Of a DNA stretch of 25,352 bases, positions 5,553 through 11,004 are shown one piece after another (within the stretch, counting starts at the first letter, position 1; the number at the start of each line of letters is the position of its first letter). The position numbers and the translations under genes were made by a program. The notes under the pieces were generated by a model, which had not been told where the DNA came from, searched no databases, and saw only the letters and a program-made list of their open reading frames with translations. Source of the stretch: a virus. The stretch lies in IMG/VR virus record IMGVR_UViG_3300048582_000075, positions 1 to 25,352 of that record. One strand, given 5' to 3'.

Positions 5553-5716
5553 CTTCTTCCAACCAATACCGGGCGACCACCGCCCGCGTATCTCGTGGCG
5601 CTCCCCCCTGCCGCCACGATGACACTACCCGCCCGGCTTGCAGCCTCACGGCTCGCCGGGCGGGGTTTTTCGATCTGGGGGCAAATCAACATCATGACGG
5701 GGTGAATACGCTATGA
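5549..5716 (+). CDS. Possible 55-aa coupled ORF spanning a terminator
   Basis: An open frame joins the Cro-like gene to the next gene by ATGA overlaps at both ends (it starts MTSSNQYRATTARVSRGAP and ends NQHHDGVNTL). Its second half, RRAGFFDLG, is the translation of the terminator hairpin and its U-run. Similar RAGFF peptides appear in many annotated phage genomes and may only reflect such terminators. If real, ribosomes translating it would disrupt the hairpin and let transcription continue, so it could act as a leader peptide. If not, the stretch is untranslated. Confidence 0.35.
   Translation: MTSSNQYRATTARVSRGAPPCRHDDTTRPACSLTARRAGFFDLGANQHHDGVNTL
5628..5670 (+). terminator. Rho-independent terminator after the Cro-like gene (tR1-like)
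   Basis: A perfect 10-bp stem CCCGCCCGGC (5628-5637) / GCCGGGCGGG (5655-5664) is followed by GTTTTT. The loop holds a smaller stem, AGCC-TCAC-GGCT. It would stop most PR transcription before the replication genes, as tR1 does in lambda, and implies some form of antitermination or translation-coupled read-through. Confidence 0.75.
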
Positions 5717-6159
5717 ACGCCAGCAACGTCTTACCGAAACCGCAGCCGCTAACGGAAAGCGATTACCGCCGACTGTTGGCAAAAGGCATCGCCCGCGTGA
5801 CGGGCAACACCGAGGTCGGGCGCTTTGGTATTGCCACCGGATGCGGCGAGAAGACCATGCGGAACGCCCGCGACGAGAAGACCTCGCTGCACGGTGCGAC
5901 TGCGTTCAATATGTTGCTGCAAGACCCGACCGCGCTTGACGAAATCCTTGCGGCGCTCGGGTTCCGGTTGTCGCCTGTTGAATCGGCGATGGGCGAGGAG
6001 GCCCGGCTGCTGTCTGACACGGCGGCGCTGATGGCTATTCATGCGGACGCTCTGGCTGATGGCCGCGTCGATCACGTCGAGGAAGCGCGCATCATCAAGG
6101 CGGCGCGCCCGGTGGCTTTGGCTTTGAATGCGCGGATTGCGCGGGCTGGTGTTGCATGA
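5713..6159 (+). CDS. Putative phage regulatory protein (CII-position)
   Basis: A 148-aa protein with a possible helix-turn-helix in residues 33-60 (TEVGRFGIATGCGEKTMRNA) followed by a helical region with ALDEILAALGFRLSP. Beyond residue 85 it is a long Ala-rich helical tail (SDTAALMAIHADALADGRVD, then an Ala/Arg-rich helix). The order repressor, Cro, this gene, then replication genes puts it in the slot held by cII in lambdoid phages, and the length is comparable to phage regulators of that class, but I see no sequence match. The ATG at 5713 follows GGGGTG. The stop overlaps the next gene's start. Confidence 0.72.
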   Translation: MNASNVLPKPQPLTESDYRRLLAKGIARVTGNTEVGRFGIATGCGEKTMRNARDEKTSLHGATAFNMLLQDPTALDEILAALGFRLSPVESAMGEEARLLSDTAALMAIHADALADGRVDHVEEARIIKAARPVALALNARIARAGVA

Positions 6160-6851
6160 GCCGCCCCCGCCTCCCCAAGCCCGAAGGCTTTGACGCTTTC
6201 GCCGAAGACCATGCGGGCGACGAGATCGCACGGCACTTCAAGATCAGCCGCGAGCGCACCAACCGCCACCTGCGCGAAATGCCGCTCGAATGGCGGAAGG
6301 CTCGCACCAAGACGCTGCAAATCCGGGCGGGTCGGTGCAGCGTCGCGGCGGCTGTCAAGGCTGCACAGGTCAAGAATACCAAGCCGATCCCCGACGATTT
6401 TGTCGAGGTGCTGATGGCTAGTTCCAGGCTGGCGGCAAGTCGTCACTTCAATATGCCGACAAGCACGCTTTACGCCATGTTCAAGCGGCTTCCTGCTGAA
6501 ACCCAGGCGGCGATCAGCGCGGCGGGTCAAGAGCGCAAGCGCGAGGCATCGGCGCGCAATGCCGTGAAGGCTGCGGCGGCGTCGAAGCGCAAGAAGACGC
6601 CGGGGAAAACATCGGGCGTAAATTGGGGCTTTAACAAGCCAACCGACATCGCGCCCGTATCAGGCGGTCTGGCCGCACAAGCCGCGCAACACCTGCGGCG
6701 CTACTACGTGCCGGTCTATCGCGGCGACGTGCTGAGCGAGGCGCTCAAGGGCCGCTACGTCGTCGGCAAGATGGCGCTCGATGAAGCGGCCATGATCGAA
6801 CTGGCGAAGGCGAAGGGCTGGAATCCGGATTCTTGGCGGGTGGCTGCATGA
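6156..6851 (+). CDS. Putative DNA-binding protein with two HTH-like segments
   Basis: A 231-aa basic protein. A helix-turn-helix-like segment occupies about 20-42 (AGDEIARHFKISRERTNRHL). A second is at about 88-112 (SRLAASRHFNMPTSTLYAMF). A Lys/Arg/Ala-rich linker follows (about 125-150). The C-terminus is a conserved-looking domain, HLRRYYVPVYRGDVLSE, then YVVGKMALDEAAMIELAKAKG. The doubled pattern suggests binding to DNA repeats, perhaps in regulation or replication. The start is set by an ATGA overlap with the gene before. I do not recognise a named family. Confidence 0.75.
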   Translation: MSRPRLPKPEGFDAFAEDHAGDEIARHFKISRERTNRHLREMPLEWRKARTKTLQIRAGRCSVAAAVKAAQVKNTKPIPDDFVEVLMASSRLAASRHFNMPTSTLYAMFKRLPAETQAAISAAGQERKREASARNAVKAAAASKRKKTPGKTSGVNWGFNKPTDIAPVSGGLAAQAAQHLRRYYVPVYRGDVLSEALKGRYVVGKMALDEAAMIELAKAKGWNPDSWRVAA

Positions 6852-7063
6852 CCGACCCCGTAAACAACCCCGCTCACTACACGCAAGGAAGCGTGGAGTG
6901 CATCGACGCCATCGAGTCCGCGCTTGGCCCTGACGGCTTTATTTCTTTCCTTCGCGGGCAGGTCATCAAATACACGTGGCGGCTCGGTCGCAAGGATGCC
7001 GCCCTACAGGACGCGCAAAAGGCGGCTTGGTATCAGGCCAAGCTGGTGGAGCGGTTGAAGTGA
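6848..7063 (+). CDS. DUF3310 family protein
   Basis: A 71-aa protein with the hallmark of DUF3310: NPAHYTQGSVECIDAIES near the N-terminus, then FLRGQVIKYTWRLGRKD and a final helix with WYQAKLVERLK. Such proteins are common in early regions of phages and are thought to act in nucleotide metabolism or host takeover, though no reaction is established. The ATG at 6848 overlaps the upstream stop by four bases. A longer reading would duplicate the end of that gene's sequence in another frame. Confidence 0.88.
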   Translation: MTDPVNNPAHYTQGSVECIDAIESALGPDGFISFLRGQVIKYTWRLGRKDAALQDAQKAAWYQAKLVERLK

Positions 7064-7239
7064 CCCCGCGCGCCTCAAACGGTCGGTTTCGCCGCATTGG
7101 TGAACGCGAGCGCCGCACACCGCCGCTGCTACGTCTGAAATGCGAGCGTGTCGCCAAGGGCAATCGCACGCGGGCTGCAAAGGCGCGGGCTGTCGTAATG
7201 GCGAAGCTGGGCGATCTGCGGCGGGAGTTGGGGCTGTGA
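7060..7239 (+). CDS. Hypothetical 59-aa basic protein
   Basis: A GTG start overlaps the DUF3310 stop (GTGA), and the TGA in turn overlaps the GTG of the next gene. The product is very basic (ASNGRFRRIGERERRTPP, then CERVAKGNRTRAAKARA) and is probably a nucleic-acid-binding peptide. There are two helical stretches and no Cys pairs. No family is recognised. Support comes from the tight coupling on both sides and from codon use like that of its neighbours. Confidence 0.68.
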   Translation: MTPRASNGRFRRIGERERRTPPLLRLKCERVAKGNRTRAAKARAVVMAKLGDLRRELGL

Positions 7240-7583
7240 AGGGCAACCGCAACTACGCGCTTGGCCGCCTCAAAACCGGCGTGATGAACAAGACGGAAGC
7301 TGCCTATGCGGAGTTCCTGGACGCCGAACAGCATCACGGGCGCATTGGCTGGCATCGGTTCGAGGGCGTCAAGCTGCGCCTTGCCGCCAACACTTTCTAC
7401 ACGCCTGACTTTGCCGTCATGGCGGGAGATGGCGTCATGGAAATGCACGAGGTCAAAGGCTTCTGGCAAGACGACGCCCGCGCCAAAATCAAGATTGCCG
7501 CCGATCAATACCCGTTTCGGTTTTTTGCCATCAAGGCGAAGTCGAAGCGCGAAGGTGGCGGCTGGCAAGTGGAGGCGTTCTGA
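7236..7583 (+). CDS. DUF1064 family PD-(D/E)xK nuclease
   Basis: A 115-aa protein of the DUF1064 family, small phage nucleases with the restriction-endonuclease fold. Visible residues are Glu21 in MNKTEAAYAEFLDA, Asp58 in FYTPDFAV, Glu72-x-Lys74 in MHEVKGFWQDDARAKIKIAA, and the family ending YPFRFFAIKAK. The role is probably processing of branched DNA or resolution during phage replication, standing in for RusA or Rap. The GTG start at 7236 is fixed by a GTGA overlap and lets the domain begin with the usual KTEAAYA segment about 20 residues in. Confidence 0.88.
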   Translation: MKGNRNYALGRLKTGVMNKTEAAYAEFLDAEQHHGRIGWHRFEGVKLRLAANTFYTPDFAVMAGDGVMEMHEVKGFWQDDARAKIKIAADQYPFRFFAIKAKSKREGGGWQVEAF

Positions 7584-7846
7584 TGCGCCCGCCATTCGCC
7601 CGCCAAGCCGCCCTACAGCGCGCCAAGGACGCCGACGCGAAGTCTGCCGCCTATCACGCTGTCACGGCGATCTGTGAGGCTGTGCAGGCGCGCATCACGG
7701 CGCATGGGGCCGATGGCCTCGCCGACTATTGCGCGCAATTCGCTGGCACGTCCAACACCGCGAAAACGGCGATCCTGGGGCTGGTGTTGCGCCAGCTTGG
7801 GCGGGACGTTCGCGATGAAGTGCGGGAGGTGTTGCCGCTATGCTGA
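7583..7846 (+). CDS. Hypothetical 87-aa protein
   Basis: Unrecognised, nearly all helical and rich in Ala and charged residues (ALQRAKDADAKSAAYHAVTA, then ITAHGADGLADYCAQFAG and VLRQLGRDVRDEVREVLPLC). The ATG shares one base with the stop of the nuclease gene (TGATG). The last seven bases overlap the following DnaA-like gene. It lies inside the replication module and could be an accessory of the nuclease or of replication. Confidence 0.72.
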   Translation: MRPPFARQAALQRAKDADAKSAAYHAVTAICEAVQARITAHGADGLADYCAQFAGTSNTAKTAILGLVLRQLGRDVRDEVREVLPLC

Positions 7847-8136
7847 CTGCGCCTCCCCGTTATCAGAATCCCGCGTCGCATATCAGCGTTATCGAGCGCG
7901 CCGCGTCGGCTACCGGCTTTGAAGCCGCGTTCATCATCGGGACAAATCGGTGGGAAGTCCTGTGTGAAATCCGCTGCGCCATCATGTTCGTTTTGGAGCG
8001 TCGCGGCGTTTCGCATGACACCATTGCGCGCCTGCTGAAACGCGAGCGCAGCACGATCACCACAGGCATTCAACGCGCCGAAAAGTTGCACGCTGCGGGC
8101 GGCGACTTTGCCCGGCTTTGCGAGGTCATCAAATGA
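7840..8136 (+). CDS. Stand-alone DnaA domain-IV-like DNA-binding protein
   Basis: A 98-aa protein whose C-terminal half resembles the DNA-binding domain IV of DnaA: RCAIMFVLERRGVSHDTIAR, then LLKRERSTITTGIQRAE. This parallels the DnaA pattern in which R-x3-M-x-L is followed by a loop helix and the signature that reads DHSTV in cellular DnaA and ERSTI here. There is no ATPase domain. It may recognise DnaA-box-like sites, recruiting or replacing host DnaA at the phage origin, or regulate transcription. It is immediately upstream of the replication initiator, whose ATG overlaps its stop, and near the candidate origin. Cellular proteins of this short type exist in alphaproteobacteria. Confidence 0.75.
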   Translation: MLTAPPRYQNPASHISVIERAASATGFEAAFIIGTNRWEVLCEIRCAIMFVLERRGVSHDTIARLLKRERSTITTGIQRAEKLHAAGGDFARLCEVIK

Positions 8137-8882
8137 GCCGGTGGTTCCGCTTTTACGCCGACACGCTCCGCAATCCGAAGGTCATGCGGCTGTCTGATAA
8201 GGACTATCGGCTGTGGTCGCGGCTGCTTGCCGTGGCCTGCGAAAATGATGGGAAACTGCCGCCGCTGGACGATCTGAAACTGCTTCTATCAATGCGCTAT
8301 GACCACCTTAATGAGGGTCTTAATCGACTGATAAGCGGGGGTCTTATCGACGCCTTAGCGACGGGCTATGAACCGCACAACTGGTCAAAGTTTCAATATA
8401 AATCAGACACTTCTAACGAGCGTGTCGCCAAACATCGGGCAAAGCGTAACGTTACAGTAACGCCCCCAGATACAGATACAGAACAGAGTATAGATACTAG
8501 CGTATCTATACCCCCCATATCCCCCGCCAAGCGGGGGCAATCTTTCGCCCTGCCTGAATGGGTGCCCGAAGCCGAATGGCTGGGCTTTTGCGAAATGCGC
8601 CGACGCATCCGCGCGCCACTCACCGACCGCGCCAAGGGCCAAATCGTGCGGCAACTCGAACAGCTACACGCTCGCGGCCATCCGCCCGGTCGCGTGCTCG
8701 ATCAGTCAACCGCCAACGCATGGCGCGGTGTTTTCGAATTGAAGGATGGAACCAATGACCGGAACCTGGGACGCAACACAGCCACGGCGGGACAGTTTGG
8801 GGGAAGTGCTGCACCGGCAAGCGGTCGGCTTGGTGCCGTGCTCGAACTCCTCGCCGAAACCCGCGCCGCGAACGGCAATTAA
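8133..8882 (+). CDS. Phage replication initiator-like protein
   Basis: A 249-aa protein starting MSRWFRFYADTLRNPKVMRL, the common N-terminus of phage replisome-organiser and lambda-O-like initiators, with a winged-helix domain in about 1-95 (LWSRLLAVACENDGKLP; LNRLISGGLIDA). A low-complexity linker (about 105-140) separates it from a C-terminal helical domain (about 145-200, WVPEAEWLGFCEMRRRIRAP and a DRAKGQIVRQLEQLHARGH helix). The linker-coding DNA is AT-richer and packed with inverted repeats, as in lambda O, where the origin lies inside the gene. The ATG at 8133 is taken from the ATGA overlap. The last 128 bases overlap the next gene in another frame. Confidence 0.8.
   Translation: MSRWFRFYADTLRNPKVMRLSDKDYRLWSRLLAVACENDGKLPPLDDLKLLLSMRYDHLNEGLNRLISGGLIDALATGYEPHNWSKFQYKSDTSNERVAKHRAKRNVTVTPPDTDTEQSIDTSVSIPPISPAKRGQSFALPEWVPEAEWLGFCEMRRRIRAPLTDRAKGQIVRQLEQLHARGHPPGRVLDQSTANAWRGVFELKDGTNDRNLGRNTATAGQFGGSAAPASGRLGAVLELLAETRAANGN
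8315..8537. repeat. Repeat cluster inside the initiator gene, candidate replication origin
   Basis: Direct repeats GGGTCTTAATCGAC (8315-8328) and GGGTCTTATCGAC (8339-8351) start 24 bp apart. The second is part of an inverted repeat GATAAG/CTTATC. Then follow a palindrome GTAACGTTAC (8446-8455) with a further GTAACG one base on, a perfect 10-bp inverted repeat GTATAGATAC-TAGC-GTATCTATAC (8488-8511), and CCCCCGC-CAA-GCGGGGG (8521-8537). An AT-rich stretch lies at about 8393-8420. The block codes for part of the N-domain and the protein linker. The origin role is inferred by analogy to lambda. Confidence 0.5.
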
Positions 8883-9372
8883 CCCCGACATCATGGAACT
8901 GCTTGCCGAACTCGCCGCGCGCTTTCCCAAGCATGGCGATCCGGCTGACGAAAAGCCCCGGCTGCGCTTGCTGGCCGAAGACCTGAGCGAAACCATGTCG
9001 TCCGCCGAACTGGCCGCCGCGATCAAGGTGGGGCGCAAGACATGGCGCTTCCTGCCGACGCTTGCCGAGATTGTCGAAGCCGGGGCCGATTACCGCGCCG
9101 AACGCCGCGACCGGCAGCGCGAAGCCGAACAAGCGCGACTGGTTGCCGATCTGCACCAGCCGGCCTTGCCAGCCCCGTCTGCCGATCTGGAAGCCGAACG
9201 CGCCGCGCTGATGGCCGAAACGATGGCAAAGCTGGACGCGGGTGTCGCCAAGCTGTTGCGCCGCGATCTGGAGCCACCCGCCGAGCCGCTGTCATGGCGC
9301 ATCATGCGGGAATCCGGGCGCAACGTCTCGCCGCAGCTCGAAGCGTGGCGAGATGAAATGTTCGCCCGATGA
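8755..9372 (+). CDS. Possible helicase loader or replication accessory protein
   Basis: A 205-aa protein from the ATG at 8755, which has GAAGGATGG upstream inside the initiator gene. The next in-frame ATG, 8893, has no ribosome site. The first 44 codons overlap the initiator gene in another frame. After residue 40 it is helical: LLAELAARFPKHGDPADEKP, then LAEDLSETMSSAELAAAI and WRFLPTLAEIVEAG. The pattern of a helix pair ending in an FxPTxxEI motif recurs in phage loader proteins of the G39P type, and the gene is directly after the initiator, where P-like loaders sit. A long coiled-coil-like Ala/Glu/Arg region follows (about 110-165). The function is inferred from position and this weak motif. 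Confidence 0.7.
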   Translation: MTGTWDATQPRRDSLGEVLHRQAVGLVPCSNSSPKPAPRTAINPDIMELLAELAARFPKHGDPADEKPRLRLLAEDLSETMSSAELAAAIKVGRKTWRFLPTLAEIVEAGADYRAERRDRQREAEQARLVADLHQPALPAPSADLEAERAALMAETMAKLDAGVAKLLRRDLEPPAEPLSWRIMRESGRNVSPQLEAWRDEMFAR

Positions 9373-9602
9373 CCAACCCCCTAATCCGCATCCTCAACCG
9401 CACAGTCGAACGGGAGAAACGTATGACCGACGAAGCAAACGACCGCCGCGAAGGTTACTGCGACGGGATCGCGGGCCATCACCAGCCAGACCGCAGCGCC
9501 GACTACCGCGAGGCGCGCGAAGACGGGGCCTTTGACCGGCAGATGCTGGCAATGGCGGCTGAGATGAAGCGCAGGGCTGCGCTAACGCTAGCGAGCGCAT
9601 AA
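9369..9602 (+). CDS. Hypothetical 77-aa protein
   Basis: Unrecognised. The ATG at 9369 overlaps the upstream stop (ATGA). A second in-frame ATG at 9423 has a better ribosome site (GGGAG) and would give 59 aa beginning MTDEANDRREGYCDGIAGHH. Either may be used. The core, RREGYCDGIAG then SADYREAREDGAFDRQMLAM, looks like a small helical early protein with charged faces. It shares the TAATG junction with the next gene. Confidence 0.65.
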   Translation: MTNPLIRILNRTVEREKRMTDEANDRREGYCDGIAGHHQPDRSADYREAREDGAFDRQMLAMAAEMKRRAALTLASA

Positions 9603-9838
9603 TGGCAAACGACACACAACCGCAGCCGTTCAAGTTTCACAGCAAGACGCGCAATAGCGACGGCAGCGTTACAGTCGAATACAGCGCCTCGTTCTGGAAC
9701 GGCGGCGTTGACGACGAACCGCAAGGCCGGCGTAGCCACAGGATGAAATCAACGCGCTTCCGAAACGGGCGTTGGAACGGCGTCAGCCGCAGCGTGTCGT
9801 ATTTCGCAGAACTTGAAAAGGCAGCGGCGAACGCTTGA
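9602..9838 (+). CDS. Hypothetical 78-aa protein
   Basis: Unrecognised, basic and polar. It begins MANDTQPQPFKFHSKTRNSD, is predicted to form beta strands in the first half (DGSVTVEYSASFWNG) and a short helix at the end (SYFAELEKAAANA). The ATG shares a base with the previous stop (TAATG). It is the last gene of the rightward early operon; its final codons contain the -35 box of the promoter that follows. Confidence 0.66.
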   Translation: MANDTQPQPFKFHSKTRNSDGSVTVEYSASFWNGGVDDEPQGRRSHRMKSTRFRNGRWNGVSRSVSYFAELEKAAANA

Positions 9839-9864
9839 GCAGCGCCGGGCTGCGATCAGATAAT
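9835..9864 (+). promoter_or_regulatory. Promoter before the candidate late regulator
   Basis: TTGAGC (9835-9840), an 18-bp spacer, and GATAAT (9859-9864) give a good sigma70-like promoter with its start near 9871. The next gene's ribosome site and ATG (9913) follow 40 bp later. This argues against reading that gene from the TTG at 9835. Confidence 0.5.
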
Positions 9865-9875
9865 TTACCCCTTTA

Positions 9876-9890
9876 CGTAGTGGCACTACG
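9876..9890. promoter_or_regulatory. 15-bp palindrome, candidate operator
   Basis: CGTAGTG-G-CACTACG is a perfect inverted repeat with 7-bp arms. It falls at about +6 to +20 of the predicted promoter just upstream and is not followed by a T-run. It has the same length as the repressor operators but an unrelated sequence, so a different regulator would bind. The product of one of the early HTH genes is a candidate. Confidence 0.5.
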
Positions 9891-9912
9891 CAAAACCGAG
9901 AGGATAGGCGAC

Positions 9913-10434
9913 ATGGCAAAGCGAGCGCGCAAGGCAACGCAACAGACCGCAGCGTCTGGCGATTTCACAGACCAGCTACGGCAAGGCGAGGGTTTCACTG
10001 ACGCCGCCGTCATCCTGGGGCTTGGTGAAACGCGGCGGGTGGCTTCAACAACACGGCGGCGGCAATCGCGGGTGGTTCGCTGGCGTTCCGATGGCTGGAT
10101 TGACGAACGGGGCGCGGCGTCGATCCTGCGCTTTGAACTGTTGCAGGACGCTTGCGGTTATGGCTCGGTGCGGTCATGCTGTGACAACAGCGTCGGCGGT
10201 GGCGGCGGTATGCCGCCCGCTGTGGTTCGAGCCCGGCAGATGCGCGCCCAAGCTGCAAACGCCGTGTCCGATCAGGTGGCGCTGATGGCGGTTGTCGAGA
10301 TGCTTGCGGACGAAGGCGAGCCAGAAGCCCTCAGGAAGCGTTTGTTTGGCGGTGTGGGGGATTGTGCCACAAATGCCGCTCAACGCGCTGTGCGGGCCGT
10401 GGCGGGCGATTTAGCGGGGTATTTCGGGGCGTGA
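9913..10434 (+). CDS. Unknown 173-aa protein in late-regulator position
   Basis: No family recognised. The ATG at 9913 is chosen because GAGAGGAT precedes it and because a predicted promoter and palindrome occupy the 78 bp upstream. The N-terminus is basic (MAKRARKATQQ). A segment TRRRQSRVVRWRSDGWIDER follows, then a region with two Cys (LLQDACGYGSVRSCCDNSVG), a Gly run, and a helical C-terminus with VALMAVVEMLADEGEPEAL. It is the last gene before the terminator and the virion genes, the place of the antiterminator Q in lambda and gene 23 in P22. A role in switching on late transcription is therefore a reasonable, unproven guess. Confidence 0.65.
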   Translation: MAKRARKATQQTAASGDFTDQLRQGEGFTDAAVILGLGETRRVASTTRRRQSRVVRWRSDGWIDERGAASILRFELLQDACGYGSVRSCCDNSVGGGGGMPPAVVRARQMRAQAANAVSDQVALMAVVEMLADEGEPEALRKRLFGGVGDCATNAAQRAVRAVAGDLAGYFGA

Positions 10435-10532
10435 AGCCGGGCTTGCTTGGCTGTCACAAACCAGTGGCGCGGCGGCACTTGACACCCCGGCCCGAATATG
10501 CCAAGAAAGCGCATTGTCTTGAATTGCGTCCG

Positions 10533-10562
10533 AAGCCCGCCCTAACACGGCGGGCTTTTCGT
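10533..10562 (+). terminator. Rho-independent terminator between early and late genes
   Basis: The stem AAGCCCGCC (10533-10541) / GGCGGGCTT (10549-10557) with a 7-base loop is followed by TTTTCGTTT. It ends the early rightward transcript, or an upstream late leader, about 100 bp before the first late gene. The 225-bp gap 10435-10659 also contains a TTGACA at 10479-10484 with no convincing -10 box, and the ribosome site GAGGTG before 10660. I see no gene in it. Confidence 0.75.
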
Positions 10563-10659
10563 TTGACGCTCCAAGCTGGCGCGGCCCCGGCACAATCCCT
10601 GCGATCCCCTAGCGCACCGACCGGCGAGCCGCGCCAACCCTATCCGACGAGGTGACACC

Positions 10660-11004
10660 ATGGGCGCATTGCGTATCGAGCAATATCGCGGCCCTGCCCG
10701 CGAGTTCAAGAACGGCGGGCTTGAGGGCAGCCAGACAATGCCCATGCCGGTTTTGCCGCTTGTTGCCGCTGCGGAACTGCTGACCACCAGCGGCACAAGC
10801 GCGGCTTCGGCAACGCTGAACGACGCAACCCGCGCGGTCTTCCTTCGCAACACCGGCTCAACCAGCATCGGCGTGCGGATCGGCACGGGCACGCCGACAG
10901 CCCTGGCGACCGATGCCAGCGTGGTTGCCGGTGAAGGTCGCTGGTTCGGTATCGCGGATTCGCTCGTCGGTCAGACGCTCAAAATCGCGGCGATTGATTA
11001 CTGA
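10660..11004 (+). CDS. Small beta-rich virion-type protein
   Basis: A 114-aa protein, the first gene of the late operon. After a short N-terminal region (ALRIEQYRGPAREFKNGG) it is rich in Ala, Thr, Ser and Val with the pattern of a small beta-sandwich: ASATLNDATRAVFLRNTGST, then VRIGTGTPTALATDASVVAG. Such single-domain proteins are often head decoration or tail-attachment proteins. It is coupled by TGATG to the tailspike candidate, so it may be the adaptor for that protein. GAGGTG precedes the ATG. No named family is recognised. Confidence 0.7.
   Translation: MGALRIEQYRGPAREFKNGGLEGSQTMPMPVLPLVAAAELLTTSGTSAASATLNDATRAVFLRNTGSTSIGVRIGTGTPTALATDASVVAGEGRWFGIADSLVGQTLKIAAIDY

Noticed and set aside
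7939-7953. Operator-like half site GGGACAAAT in the DnaA-like gene
   Set aside because: The left half matches OR2, but the right half (GGTGG) breaks the dyad, and the site is inside a gene with no promoter nearby.
10577-10592. Sigma54-like GG-N10-GC before the late genes
   Set aside because: Only the minimal dinucleotides fit in a GC-rich stretch. The TTGC part of the -12 box is missing and no enhancer-binding protein is encoded.
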